Source: Effrenium voratum (taxonomy: Eukaryota > Sar > Dinophyceae > Suessiales > Symbiodiniaceae). From it: 64,000 nucleotides of DNA. The position numbers were made by a program, and so were the translations under genes. The stretch covers positions 103,501-167,500 of the forward strand of contig CAUJNA010000569.1 of NCBI GenBank assembly GCA_963377175.1, in the 5' to 3' direction. Shown piece by piece: positions 31,990 through 43,802 of this stretch (positions are counted from its first letter, which is position 1; each line of letters opens with the position of its first letter). Under the pieces are notes generated by a model, which had not been told where the DNA came from, did not search any database, and saw only the letters and a list, made by a program, of their open reading frames with translations.

Positions 31990-34985
31990 GGATATCCGCT
32001 TCGGTGAATGCCAGAAACGGTGTGCTTCAGTAGGCTTAGTATTCAACCAGGAACGCCTTGTTCTGAAACATTGTCCTGAAAGGTGGATGGAAATCAACAT
32101 TTCGGAAGAATGCTTGTCACAGTCATGACGGTTTTGATGAGCTCGTCGGCCTTGGCAGAGCCTGAAGGCCATGCGTCTGACCACGGTTGCTCTCCTGGCA
32201 CAGCATTTGGATAAGGCGCATGGTTTTCGTCCGTTCAGGTTGATGGGTTCTTGGTGCAGTGGTTGCTGAATTGTTCGCATTAGTGCGAACATGGACACCA
32301 GCAAGTTCGCCAGGTATGTCTGGCCAGAGTCTTGGAATGAAGAGACACGCGCCGAATCATCGCATCAGTCCGTGCAACCCAGCCACAGTGGTGGACATGG
32401 TAGATGCAGCGATCTTATGAGTTTCAATACCAACGAGGATCGTCTGGAATTCGGCGAAGCGAATCATTGTGAAGGTTGTGATCTTGCGCAGGGAAAATCA
32501 CACGCGCACGTTGCGATGACTTGTCATCGTGGTTCCTGTAAGGCGCGGCAGGGTATCCGACAAATTGGTCTTACCCTTCAGAGGCCAGAGTCTCGTATTA
32601 ACAGGTATGCTCTTAATGGTTCTGACAGTTTTGTTTATGGCTCCCACATCACCAATAGTGGGAGATGAGGCCTTTGAAGCGCATCTTGAAAATTGGTAAC
32701 CAATGTGAAATTGGGTTCTGGACTGAAGCCAACTAATCTGTCCAAGCACAATTCGGCATGCTGCGTGCATAGCTGGATTTAGCTGCGCATCGCATTTGAG
32801 GTGTTTCTCGAAGTTGATGTCTTGGAGTTCGTCTATGGCTACATTTTGGTGAACGTTGGTGTAATCTCCGTGCTGTAGGTCATGTTTCCACTGGATTTTT
32901 GCTGTCCAACGAAGACACAGTCGTTCGTATTCTCGGAACCTAGTTGGAAATCCTTACGGGTCTTAGCCATGATCTTTTGCTTGACGGTATCGTCACCTGC
33001 CATGAGAAGATCGTCTACATTTAGCGGCGTCACACCGTGGACCTGTCTGCCTGAGACTGGATCCATGAGACAACCAACGGCTCCTTCCAAATTAATTCCA
33101 TTGGGATGGGCCTTACTGGATCTTCCCGCCGTAGTAGACGTAGGTGCAGCAACCACCCGCTGAATCAAGAACGTTTCAGTCCCGGCGCGGGCTCCTATAT
33201 ATGGGGGATAATCAATTTCTGGTGGAATTTGGCAGGTTATGCCTCGGCTATAGTCATCGGCTTCCCCTTCTAAAAAAGCCGTTTTACGGTCCATGTGGGA
33301 TATGTTCCACCCTTTGTTTGCTGCTGCTTGAACGGCTAATGTGAGCCCACTTCTTGAAGCTGCTGGGCTGTCTCTTTGTTGTTGTTCATTCTTTTGGCGA
33401 TCTTGAAAGCCTCTAAGCGCCCAACGCTTAAGGAAGTTGCCTTCCTTGTCCCTTTTGATGGTTAAGACCAATCTTCCAGTTACCAAGTTTCTCAAACGGA
33501 GTTTCCTGGTATTGGCCAAAACGAATACTTCGTTGTCTAACCAGGATTTGCGCTCCGATTGCCTTCCTTCAAGGAATTGTTTACTGTGCGTTCTAACCTC
33601 TTCTCGTGTTGCTTGCTTCCTTACGTTTCTTGCCAGCTAGCTGCTGTGTGGTGGAAGAGGGATTCCTGTCTCTCAGAATACAGTGTGATCATAGCTCTGT
33701 CATCATCGTTGAGGAAATGGCGCACTGACCCAATGTCGTACTTGTTGTTCTGTCGAGCGCGCGAAGAATGAGAAGTTGTTATAGACTTAATTAATGGTCT
33801 ACCCTCAATATCTCTTGGAACAGTGAATGAGCTGGTGTTGCTATACACCTTTTGGTCATGTGTGAACTGTACAAAAGAGCTTCTTGGAGTGCCAGGTCTG
33901 AATCTTAGTCTGTGTAGCGACGGGTTCTTTGAGAATCAGAGCTCTCCGGTTCTCCCTGATCTTCTTGTAGTTCCTCAGAGGGTTCTTCATCTTCTCCAGG
34001 ATCAGCTGGCTGTGCCTTTCATGACGGTGTTGAAGGTGGAAGTCCTGGTGACGAACTTGCTCTTAATGAGGCGATCGGAAGTGGCGGAGGACCGTTCGAT
34101 GATGATGCTGGTGCTGTTGGTGTTGTTTCCCGGGGCTGTCTTTGTCCTTCTTGTGTTTCTTGTTTGATGTACCTGCCTCTTGCATTTCGTCGTCGTCATC
34201 TTCAGGCGCAGGTGGAAGTGAAGGTTGGTTTTGTGTTCGGCGGAGGCACTGCAACTGCGGGACGATTAGGAGGCTGGAGCATCATCACCCAGTCGATTGA
34301 GACGACTAGGCGGGGAAATTGGCTGCACAGCCGGCTGGGTCTGCCGTTGTTGTTCCGGATGTACTCCCTGTTTGCTGTGACGCAGGCGTTGCCTGCGGCA
34401 TTGCTGCATCGGGTGTGGCCGGCGGGTCTGGCCTCGATGGCTGTGGTGCCTGTGGCACGTCCCCTGCTGGTCGATCGGCGTGGGCCAAATCATTGGTGCT
34501 CCTGAATGACACGTGGTTCTGCGAGAAGACTAGCGCGCGCCACTGTAATGGAGTATAGCCGTTCCAGTCACATGTGTGCTGGCAAGACCCAAAGCTTACC
34601 CAGCGTGTGTGAGCTTGCCACAAAAACACGCAAGCGTCATCCGGCGGTGTTGTCGACGGTGAGTTGTTGCCGATTGTGCGGTTGTACATGCGGACTTGTT
34701 GTACGGCGCGTGAGGTATACAAAGGTGCCGCATCTTGTCACGCCATTATGAATGGCAAGGGTCCGTGAATTGGATTGGATTCAATGTCAAGCTCTGCTCC
34801 TGCCGGGAACTGTTTCATTGCCACCTGAAGTTTGGTTACTTCCGAGTCGTTAATGTAAAGTGGATCTTTCTGACTATTGAACGGTAGATCTCGAATCCTA
34901 AAGCGAGTGCCGGCGCTTGTCGTCTTGTTCTCTGCATCGACCTTGTCCATCTCGGCTCGGATGTTGGCGAACGCCCGCACGCCCG
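31990..34985 (-). pseudogene. Ty1/copia pol relic A (integrase tail, RT, RNase H)
   Basis: Reading the minus strand: a Pro/Gln/Ala-rich tail of the integrase region (34,722-34,306), then the reverse transcriptase (33,519-32,839) with GRLVLTIKRDKEGNFLKRW, DSPAASRSGLTLAVQAAA, HMDRKTAFLEGEADD and the active-site variant NVDDLLMAGDD. The connection/RNase H piece (32,770-32,498) carries QISWLQSRTQFHIGYQFSRC and KASSPTIGDVGAINK. This is the usual order in copia elements. More broken RNase H sequence continues to about 32,000. The first Tyr of YVDD is Asn and several frame changes are present, so it is dead. The 34,985 side ends in a CA-rich simple repeat. LTRs were not found. Confidence 0.7.
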
Positions 34986-35385
34986 CACGCGCGCACCCGC
35001 ACACGCACACGCACACGCACACGCGCACGCACACGCTTACGCACACGCACACACACCCACACCCACACCCACACACACACCCACCCACACACACCCACAC
35101 ACACCCACACAATCCCACACAAACCCACACACACCCACACACACCCACACACACACCCACACACACCCACACACCCACACACACTCACACACACACCCAC
35201 ACACACCCACACACACCCACACACCCACACACACCCACACACACACCCACACACACCCACACCCACCCACACCCAGACGCCCACCCACCCACCCACCCAC
35301 CCACCCACCCACCCACCCACCCACCCACCCACCCACCCACCCACCCACCCACCCACCCACCCACCCACCCACCCACCCCCCCAAA
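34971..35385. repeat. CA-rich then CCCA tandem array
   Basis: The plus strand runs CGCACACG-type repeats, then mixed CACACC units, then an almost pure CCCA tract from about 35,272 to 35,377. The opposite strand is therefore TGGG. All six frames are nearly free of stops, giving spurious long frames of His/Thr/Pro or Val/Gly/Cys; these are not genes. The array abuts the 5' side of copia relic A. Confidence 0.95.
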
Positions 35386-35567
35386 AACATCACGAATGAA
35401 CAAAGCAAACAGCAACACCGGGTGAACAGGTTTAACAGGTTCAACAAGAAAGGCCGGCAGGCATGGCCAAGCTTGACGTATAACCAGATCAAATGGGCGT
35501 CTTTGTTGGTAGTGGGCCCAAACGATCTGCCGCTACCGAAAAGTCTGCGCGCGTGGCCCAGCACGCT

Positions 35568-35638
35568 GCGCACACACACACACACCCACCCACACCTACA
35601 CACACACACACACGCGCGCACGCACACGCGCGCACAGA
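35568..35638. repeat. CA/CG microsatellite
   Basis: A second, shorter CACACA tract with CCCA and CGCG interruptions lies about 180 bases beyond the main array. It is probably related to the first array by origin or slippage. Confidence 0.9.
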
Positions 35639-35639
35639 C

Positions 35640-38290
35640 TACACAGTTTGGGAGTCTGTGTTCTCTAGCGTGTTTCGGTATAAGACAGCGGGCTGTCTGC
35701 GGAGTGCTGTTGGCTTGCTGCTGTGACTTAAGGCCGTGGTTTGTTTAGCTGCTGGTTCCGCAACAAACAAATCAACACATAGTGTTTGTTGGTTTGTTTT
35801 TCGGGCCTCTCATTTGGCAACGCTCTTTCCCAGTGGGGCATCGACTTTGAGTCACTCAACTACCGGAATTACAATTAATCCTGGCTTTGCGATAAAACTG
35901 GAGTTTGACGCGCGCGTGGAAGGCGTGGGGGATTCAGCCATCGTTGCCGCGTAGTAACGGCCAAATCGCGCGGGGCCACGAACAACGACTTAGCCTTGTT
36001 TTTGGCACAAGGTTTTGAGGTGATTAGATAGGCGCGTTGCACTGGTGACTTGTTTGCCTACTGAAGGGGAAGGAGTGGCTGAGAACTGTTTTTGTTTCAG
36101 CCATGGCCTCGCCTCCAGATCAGCAAGCAGACCTAGTCTTGCGAGATGAAACGGCGTCTTCTCACGCTGGCGGTGAAGGGCGCCCAAGAGAGCACCTATC
36201 CGTGCTCAAGAAACGCGGACGAGCCAAGGCCTTGCGTGGGCTTTGAAGGTGATTCTGACTTGGAAGTAGTTGGGCCCGCAAGAGAACTATTGGGAGCCGG
36301 CTTCACAAGCTCCAAGAAGACTATCGGTGCTGCAATGCCATGCCAAGCGTTCGGAGGAAGCCGTGCCAAAAAAACCGGTTGGAAAAAACAATAGATTGAG
36401 CCAGCCAATAAACTGGCTTGAACTGTGAACTGCATGAACACGCGGGGTAGTGACACTCGATGCGGGTGCTTTCTATGTGGGTTTTCAACTCTGACCAAAA
36501 GGGTTGGCGCTTTTTGGCCCCGCAGCCGCAGCTGACATTCCACCGATTGCCAGACTTCCCTAGATCCAGCGCCCCAGCACCTGGCAGCCTTGAGCAAAGA
36601 AGAGAGCGTTGTGTTGTGGCATCAACTGGAGTCTACCGGACCAACCAAACAGGCCCGAGTGTTTTCCACGGCCAGTCCTCGATCAGTTGCAACTCCTCCG
36701 GGTTTTAGCTCAAAGGGCTTGCCTGGCACCAGAGTTCCCTTCAGGTTCCGTTCTGTCTGGCTCTTCATAAGGGGGGGGACGTCCAAAAACACAAAATACA
36801 AGCCTGGCTTTTCATTTTAGTGATGTTCCTTGTAACTTCACAGCACCTGTGGGAACGCCGCTTCACTGCACGGGTCATCCCCAGTGCTAGCGCGTTTGTT
36901 TTTTTCATTTTGGGGCGTTACGTTTCGGTAGCGTGCAAATCAGATTGTAGGAGGTGAGCTGAGGTCTTCTAGCTTATGGACTGCCGGGAGGGCCGAGCGT
37001 TACAGATGTTCTGCACTGGGATGCTCAACCCACTTAGCAGGTTTTAGCAGTTGTTCGTAGGACAGTTCGTGGACATCATGGCAATAAGCAGGTTTGCTAT
37101 TGCACCCTGCGATTACACCCACGGGAAATGGCGTTGTGTTGGTGATTTCCAAAGTGTACTCTGTTTTTTTGGACCACGTTTCCGCAACAATGCTCAGGGC
37201 GCAATACAAACACAAACATCCTTCCTGAGTGGATTCCACATCCAGGCCCCGGCAACCTGAACCTCGCAGCGCACCACCCAGGCCACGCATGGGGGGATAT
37301 GTCGGGTTCAATCGTTTGACCTTTAAGGAAAGAGGTTTGGTCGAATTTTCTTGCTGTCTGCGATCCATTTGGGAGGGACTTGGGGAAACCTCGCCAAATT
37401 TGTGTTTTATTTTACATTTTCTTCAGGAGCAGCAAGTAGTTTCGACCGTGGCTCAAATCAGCAGGGAAAGGCTAGAGCACGAGCAAGCGAGCAGATGGGA
37501 GGTTTGGCACCGCTCGATCTATGAAAGTGAGTACTCAAAAGTTACAACACGTTTGAAGCCCGAACTGGTTGCTTGACACCGGCGCTTGTGAGCTCGAATT
37601 CCTGCTCACCTGCATACTTAAGTGAAACGGAAACTTGGTCTTGGTCTTCTTGCCACTTGTATTTTCATATTTTCATCAGGGAAGCCAACAGGTTAAATAT
37701 GGGTTTAGCGAAATATCCCAGGTGAACCCAACAGCGTGCCCCATTAGGACTGGCTTGGCCCCAAACGCGGCCGACGCAACGTCGATGCATAATGGAGCCG
37801 GAGCCTTCCCAACTCGAGTTCCAATGGCTGCGCGGGCAGTGATGATGCACCAAAGGCGCTGGACAAGCAGGCGGCGGCAGCCGCTGTCAGTCGGAAGGCA
37901 AAGCCTCCTTTGGGCGACATTGCGTGGCAAGGCCGCCCGGCATGTCCTTTCACTTCAGCGAAGTTCCCGGCAGCAGCCCGCATTCATGGGTGGAAGATTC
38001 ATGGCAAGTGGTCTGGAAAATCACGAAACGGCTGGAACGTGTGTGGAATCTCATGGAACTTGGGTTGCATAAAAATGGAGAATGGATGGAAAACGGATGG
38101 GGAATGGATGGAGCATGGATGAAAAATGCCTCAGGCGCAGCCTGTGTGCCAGGGCCTCAACGACGAAGACAGCATCTGCTCACCCTATCTTCCAAGCATG
38201 TGCATGAAGTGCATTGTTTCCTTCTGTTCTAGTTGATGGGTTGCGGAGGCTGTTGTAACCAAATTGCCTGCGTAGCGCGAAAATGAACAT
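35640..38290. other. No recognisable gene
   Basis: Open frames on both strands are short and motif-free. Around 38,066-38,130 a purine-rich short repeat of GGATGGA-type units occurs. I see no transposon domain, RNA gene or splice-supported coding exon here. Confidence 0.45.
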
Positions 38291-39130
38291 CTAGGGGCAT
38301 ATGCCAAGTCATGCAACTCTGCCACTGTGGTGGACATCGTGATCCTCGAGAGTGCGATGAGTCCTTTTCAAGGTCTCGGTCCTCTGCAAGGAAAATCACA
38401 TGTGGACGGCAACCGACAAATAATCGAGTCTTGCTCTTAAGAGGCAAAAATCTCACTAAGAGAAACACTCTTTATGGCTCTTTGCTGCCCGAATGGTGGG
38501 AGATGCGGCCTTGCCCACCCGGAAATTGGTAGACAATACGAGATTGAGTTCTGGGAGCAGAGCCCACTTGGAAGTCCTTGCAGATCTTGGCTGATGTCTT
38601 TCCCGAAGGTGCTGTCGCCTACCTCACCAACATGGAGGGCGTGAATAGACTTGTTTGCCTTGGGCATTGTTGCCTGAGACTGCGCAGGATAACCGAAGCC
38701 TCCTTTCAAGTCCAGTATGATGGACAGCGGTGGTGTGAAGACTGTGTCACCAACATTATCACGTGATAGGACCTTAGTGCTAGGTCCAGAATATTCCACA
38801 AAACGCTCAGGCGCGTCGCTCAGCCCATAAGCTGGTTTATCTGACAAATCTATCTCTGGTCTCGTCATAGGCTTCTCCTTGAAGGAATGCTGTTTTCAAA
38901 TCAGAATGCTCCACCCTTTATTTGCTCTTTGTTGCTTGTTCTTCTGGCGCTCCTGGAATCCTTTTAGCGCCCAACGTGCCTTGGTATTGAGGCTCTCTTT
39001 TGATACAGACCCATCCTCCGGTTAAGTTTCTCACTTGGAGCTTCTCGGTGTCGAGTAAGTGAAAGACTTGCTAACCAGGATTTGCATTCCAAGTCGTATT
39101 CTCTTGTTGGTGGCTTCCTTCCGGTTCTTG
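38290..39130 (-). pseudogene. Ty1/copia RT relic B
   Basis: On the minus strand the fragment holds KPAYGLSDAPERFVEYSG near 38,790-38,850, the segment of copia reverse transcriptase just before the active site. Further on it holds CSQNSISYCLPISGWARPHL near 38,500-38,570, which corresponds to the QSRTQF-SRCASKASSPTIGD segment of relic A. The 38,930-39,080 part aligns by eye with 33,340-33,560 of relic A and with 50,340-50,490 of relic D. Many frameshifts; the active-site motif is lost. Confidence 0.6.
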
Positions 39131-39216
39131 CTCATGAGCTGTTGTGTAGTTGATGCCGATTAATGCCATTAGGGGTTCTTGTCGTTTGGTTGCAAGGCGA
39201 GTAACACAGTGGCCAG

Positions 39217-39350
39217 ATGCATGATCTTGCGCACGTGCGCTCAAAGTTTTGCCTAGCAGGTTGCAAGACGAAGAGCTCAAGCAAAGCGGATGAGTTGATC
39301 AAATCCGCCGCCATGGCGTTTACAACACCCAGAGAACATTTTGCGCGAGG
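39217..39350 (+). pseudogene. Ty1/copia RNase H tail fragment, opposite strand
   Basis: The plus-strand frame MHDLAHVRSKFCLAGCKTKS followed by SKADELIKSAAM matches the end of copia RNase H (HIPTxxxLADCLTKxxAKADxLI style). It lies next to relic B but on the other strand, so the two parts were rearranged. A near-identical stretch of about 45 bases recurs at 50,497-50,545. Confidence 0.6.
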
Positions 39351-39399
39351 CTTCCCATTTTTCCATCTAAGCAACTTGAGAAGAAGTTTGCCAAGATGA

Positions 39400-40480
39400 G
39401 CCTTCAACGTCTGTATCCCATTTTGACGTTTCCATATTCAGATAATTTCTTGACTCAATAATTTTGTGTCTGCCTCCGCAGCCGCTTGAAGTCAATTGTG
39501 CTTGGCTAGTGAGCTACAATCGTTTGCGACCATCTCAACATGGTACGAGCCAAACTTCCGGGGCGATGATGAGACGCAAGAAAGAAAAGTGATGAGTTTC
39601 GCCTGTTCGGGCCCCACAGGTGGAAGAGCTTGCTCACTGATCCTGTGCATCCAGGAGTATCTACCGCAGTGCTACCGCATGACCCCGGTGAACATTGCGC
39701 AAATACCAAGCTTCAGATCGCACGTTGGCCTCCATGCTCATTGCTGCTTTATTCGACACACTCAAGGTCAGAGCAGCTTTAGCGTTCGTCTACTAACGCA
39801 AGAAGAAGGAGCCTCCTCATGAGGACTTTCGGAGGTGAATCACAGGCGGCCGATTACAATGAAAACGCTGGCCTTAACCAGCCCGTCGTGGAGATCTACG
39901 TTCGTGCGTCCAGGTTCAGGAAGAACCCGAAGCGTGGACAAGAGATTTGTCAAGAAAGAACGCCAAGCCTCTTCCTCATGAGAAAACATCTCAACGGACA
40001 CAGATGTACAAAGAGGCTCTTGAAGGGAAACCGAAGTGCCCGAACCTTCAGCCTCATCTTCGGAAGGACCTGGACCTCACGGGCTTTAAGCAGGTCCTCA
40101 GCTCCGGACGACATTGCACGAAAATTCCCCGACAATGACTTCAAACCACATATGGCATGTGTTTTTCTCAACAGCTGAAAGCTTTGGGGTCTCAGCCGGT
40201 AGGCTCCGGGGTGGTCAGGGGCGGCCCAAGGTTCCACGAGAATTCAATCAGAGGCAAAGTTCCACCAGGCTTGCGCCAGGTTTTCACGACAGCGCACCGC
40301 ATGCTGTTGGAGATATCACCTGAGCTTATTTTCTTACTCGCGACGAGGACGCCTTTAGAGCAAACAACCGGGAAGATCATGATCACTAAGAAACATGCCG
40401 CTCGAGACAGATTGATCATTTACCTAGACCCCACAGGAGCCATCCACATAAAAAGAAAAAGGGAAAATGAGAGAGAGAGA
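39400..40480. other. No recognisable gene; left flank of the copia element
   Basis: Short frames on both strands lack recognisable motifs. The stretch ends in a (GA)n run at 40,469-40,480 into which the copia element inserted. Confidence 0.5.
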
Positions 40481-40650
40481 TGTCAAATATCATGCTGTAC
40501 TACTTGTCCCTTGTACATGCATGATGTACACTACTCGACCGCAGGCCTTGAGTCTACAAGCAAAAGAGTGCATGCTGGGAAACTACATTTGTGTTTGTGA
40601 CAGCATAAACAACACTTGCACTTGTAGTAAAGCAACGACGTATTTTAACG
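40481..40650 (+). repeat. 5' LTR of the copia element
   Basis: It starts TGTCAAATAT and ends ATTTTAACG, and is repeated at 48,245-48,414 with two substitutions. The 3' end is CG rather than the canonical CA. The promoter and polyadenylation signal should lie within it, but I cannot point to either. Confidence 0.92.
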
Positions 40651-40662
40651 TGGTAGCGGAGC
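40651..40662 (+). other. Primer-binding site, initiator tRNA-Met type
   Basis: TGGTAGCGGAGC follows the 5' LTR directly. TGGTA at this position is typical of copia elements primed by the 3' end of initiator tRNA-Met. The exact tRNA depends on the host sequence, which is not available here. Confidence 0.65.
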
Positions 40663-40727
40663 TGAGATCCTAAACATGGGGGAGCTCCAGTAACAGCAGT
40701 AAGTACTACAACTGCACAGGCAACAAC

Positions 40728-41732
40728 ATGCCCAACTACTACGACATGTCAGGAGAACCAGCAGCAGCATCAGCACAACCAACTACAGGAGCAGACAACG
40801 GGCCCACAGCAGAGGAGACAATAGGAGCCACAACTACGGGAACAACACAGGAGCAGGAAGACGTCCAAAGGCTACACAAATACAAACTGCCACCACCGTT
40901 CTTCACTGGTGACTACTCACAGTACGAAGAGTGGCTGTTCAAACTACAAGCATACCTTGGACTCATCGACCGAGACTCCGACATGGTACTACAACTAGCG
41001 CAAGCAGCTACAAGACAAATTGAAGATGCAGACATCAGAGCCCACATACGCGACCCTACACAGGCAGCAAAAGCAGTAGACCTCTCACGAGATCTACACT
41101 ACATCCTCATCAACATCTGCCAAGGTGCAGCAGCTACTGTGGTCAGACAAAACCGCTACAATGCCAATGGATGTGAAACACTACGGCTTTTGCACAACAG
41201 GTTCAGCCTACCAGTAGGAACACGCAGTGTTGGCTACCTCGCCAAACTACTGGAACCTACATTCAATCAAGCACAATTTGAAGAACAACTCCTACAGTGG
41301 GAGTATGACATCAACCGCTACGAGAAAGACGACGGCACAGCGCTACCAGATGGAGTGAAGATTGCAATGCTACTCAACAAGACCAAAGGACCGCTTCAAC
41401 AACATCTCCAACTACGTGCTGGACAGACCACGAACTACAACAAGATCAGAGTTGTCATCCTGGACTACTACAAGACCATATCTGCATTCTCAAGAGCGAG
41501 CTCAGCGGTTGGCGCAAACTACAATGGTGGAACAGCACCCATGGACGTGGACAACATTTGGAGGAAAGGAAGAAACTACAAAGGCAAAAGCAAATATGGA
41601 GGCAAAGGATCCTACAAAGGAAACAAAGGAAAAGGCAAGTACAGAAACAAAGGCCACTACAAAGGATTCGACAAAGGCAGCAAAGGAAACTACAACAAAG
41701 GAGGATACAACAAGAGCAAAGGAAAAGGCTAA
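40728..41732 (+). CDS. Copia Gag (terminated by in-frame TAA)
   Basis: The 334-residue protein starts MPNYYDMSGEPAAASAQP. Residues about 45-250 form a helical copia-type Gag domain (PPPFFTGDYSQYEEWLFKLQ at its start). The C-terminal 60 residues are Lys/Gly/Tyr repeats of the KGxYKG kind that should bind RNA. The ORF ends at a TAA (41,730-41,732), yet the same frame continues directly with more Lys/Gly repeats and a CCHC knuckle, CHRCGKPGHWAQDC at 41,826-41,867. The knuckle, normally the end of Gag, is therefore cut off in this copy. Gag packages element RNA into cytoplasmic particles. Confidence 0.9.
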   Translation: MPNYYDMSGEPAAASAQPTTGADNGPTAEETIGATTTGTTQEQEDVQRLHKYKLPPPFFTGDYSQYEEWLFKLQAYLGLIDRDSDMVLQLAQAATRQIEDADIRAHIRDPTQAAKAVDLSRDLHYILINICQGAAATVVRQNRYNANGCETLRLLHNRFSLPVGTRSVGYLAKLLEPTFNQAQFEEQLLQWEYDINRYEKDDGTALPDGVKIAMLLNKTKGPLQQHLQLRAGQTTNYNKIRVVILDYYKTISAFSRASSAVGANYNGGTAPMDVDNIWRKGRNYKGKSKYGGKGSYKGNKGKGKYRNKGHYKGFDKGSKGNYNKGGYNKSKGKG

Positions 41733-43802
41733 TCAGGATCCAAAGGATATGGATCAAGCAAAGGCTACAAAGGCCAAGGAAACTACAGCAAATCAAAAGG
41801 AAAAGGAAACAACAACTACACAACATGCCATCGATGTGGCAAGCCTGGCCACTGGGCACAAGACTGCAGAGTGCCAGTATGGCACATAGGAGAAGGAGAA
41901 GAACTACATCCACTAGAACAAGAACAAGCAGATCATGACAACAATGAAGAACTACCTCAGGATGTGAACGACACTTGGGACTGGTACTACGAAGGAGAAG
42001 AAGGACAACACGAGGTGAACTACATGGAGGAGAACTGGAACGACTACGACTATGACAACAGCTGGGATTGGAATGACAACAGCTATGAGGACACAGCAAA
42101 CTACATTGGAGGCATCAACGAGTCACACCTTACCATTGGACACATCAGACAAGCAAACTCACGACTACACAAGCGCAAATCCAAATCACTACTTGGCAAG
42201 AGAACAACACACACAACATCATGGAACGACCACAGCAAGAGCTTTCAACAATTCCTACAAGAAGACACCACACAGCCACACTTTGACATAGCAGCAGCAA
42301 GACAACAACAAAGGAACAAGAAGATGGAGGACACTATCACACACTACATCATGTACTCCAACTTCAAGTCATACCACCACCTGTTGATCGACTCAGGAGC
42401 ATCTACACATGTTTGCCCGAAGGACTACGCACCAGACCTACCGCTACGACCTTGTGGAGAATCGGCTCCACAACTCTACACGGTTACAAACAAGAAGATT
42501 CCTGTCTACGGCATCAAGTACGTTCCCTACAAGCAGGACAACTTCAGGATCATGATACCCTACTACGTTTGTGATGTGAAGTATCCAATCCTCAGTGCAT
42601 CAAGACTACTTGATAGAGGATATGGACTTGACTTCACTCCACGACACTGCACCATCACACATGGACAACAACAAGCACACCTTATAAGACACTCAGGACT
42701 TTTCTACCTACGAGCAGAGAAGATCGACATCCCTACAGGATTCGACATCTACCCAATGACTACAGACAATGGAAAATCCATTGCTGTGATTCAACCTACG
42801 GAGAAAACAGTACAACAACAAGAACAAATTGCACCACTCACCCACACAGACCAAGGACTACGACAGATCCTTGGTGGAAACACTGACTACTGGAAACTTG
42901 ATGGTGACTACGCCGTCAGAGTACGCAAACGACCACGCAAAGCATTATTCACACCACACAACAGCGGTTGCCCAATACCTGAAGGAGAACTAGATGATTG
43001 GCGACTAACCATCATCAACAGACAAGGGCAAGAGCAAGAACAACTACAAGAGAACCCAACACAACTTTCCAAGCAAGAACTACAACGAAGACTAGAAGGT
43101 GACAACTGGACTGGAGAAACCAGATTCAGAAGAAAGATAACACCTACACGCAGAGCAACATCAAAGACCACACCAACAAGGCAGAGCTCACAACCACAAC
43201 GGCTAATGGACACACCACCAACCAGATCAAAGATCCAACTACGAGCACCACAAAAGATATGGAGACCTAAAGCAGCACCTTCTACAAATCTTGACACCAC
43301 ACAACCAAAGGAGACAATCCACAGACCACTCACAGCACAGGAGGACAACCAAGACTACTGGGAAAGACAAGGTGAATACTGGATAAGACACCACACAACA
43401 CTTAGAACAACTCTATTCACTCCAACAGATGGACCAGGACATCCACCAATCAGCACACTTGAACCTCACAGAACTACAATCACTCACAACCACTTTGGAG
43501 AAGTTTCGCAACGCAAAGATGACTGGACAGTCATGGGCAACGCAGCACTACCATTTCAATGGAAAGGAACAACAAGGTTCACCGTGAAGAAAGACTACGA
43601 GTACATCCAGGAGAACCACGATGAGGAACAACAACACGAGCATCATGAAGCACACAGAGCAAGAGGACTACGACAACCGCAGCAGCCCACTCCACAACAA
43701 ATAGCAGAACACAACTTGACACACCTACCATACAGAAATTGGTGTCCCATTTGCGTTCAAGGCAAAGGACGCCAGGACAACTACAAGAAACAACAATCAT
43801 GA
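41733..43802 (+). CDS. Copia Gag end and Pol, part 1: zinc knuckle, protease, integrase N-terminus
   Basis: The frame is that of Gag. It contains the CCHC knuckle (41,826-41,867), then an acidic Tyr/Trp/Asn linker, then the aspartic protease signature LLIDSGASTHVC (Asp codon at 42,390). After a long Gln/Thr-rich spacer comes the integrase zinc domain HNLTHLPYRNWCPIC near 43,710-43,754, with the short His-Cys spacing I associate with dinoflagellate copia elements. The first ATG is 41,871, but as part of a polyprotein it needs no start of its own. A TGA at 43,800-43,802 interrupts the frame inside the integrase; the next codon continues it. Confidence 0.88.
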   Translation, partial: SGSKGYGSSKGYKGQGNYSKSKGKGNNNYTTCHRCGKPGHWAQDCRVPVWHIGEGEELHPLEQEQADHDNNEELPQDVNDTWDWYYEGEEGQHEVNYMEENWNDYDYDNSWDWNDNSYEDTANYIGGINESHLTIGHIRQANSRLHKRKSKSLLGKRTTHTTSWNDHSKSFQQFLQEDTTQPHFDIAAARQQQRNKKMEDTITHYIMYSNFKSYHHLLIDSGASTHVCPKDYAPDLPLRPCGESAPQLYTVTNKKIPVYGIKYVPYKQDNFRIMIPYYVCDVKYPILSASRLLDRGYGLDFTPRHCTITHGQQQAHLIRHSGLFYLRAEKIDIPTGFDIYPMTTDNGKSIAVIQPTEKTVQQQEQIAPLTHTDQGLRQILGGNTDYWKLDGDYAVRVRKRPRKALFTPHNSGCPIPEGELDDWRLTIINRQGQEQEQLQENPTQLSKQELQRRLEGDNWTGETRFRRKITPTRRATSKTTPTRQSSQPQRLMDTPPTRSKIQLRAPQKIWRPKAAPSTNLDTTQPKETIHRPLTAQEDNQDYWERQGEYWIRHHTTLRTTLFTPTDGPGHPPISTLEPHRTTITHNHFGEVSQRKDDWTVMGNAALPFQWKGTTRFTVKKDYEYIQENHDEEQQHEHHEAHRARGLRQPQQPTPQQIAEHNLTHLPYRNWCPICVQGKGRQDNYKKQQS

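Noticed and set aside
34738..35627. Several long open frames of Val/Gly/Cys or His/Thr/Pro repeats
   Set aside because: They are translations of the CA and CCCA array, open in nearly all frames, with no independent coding signal apart from the short copia-like end near 34,740-34,980.
43579..43800. Minus-strand Val/Cys-rich frames within the copia pol (also 42,908-43,348)
   Set aside because: They are mirror frames of the A/C-biased coding strand. The sense frame carries protease and integrase motifs.
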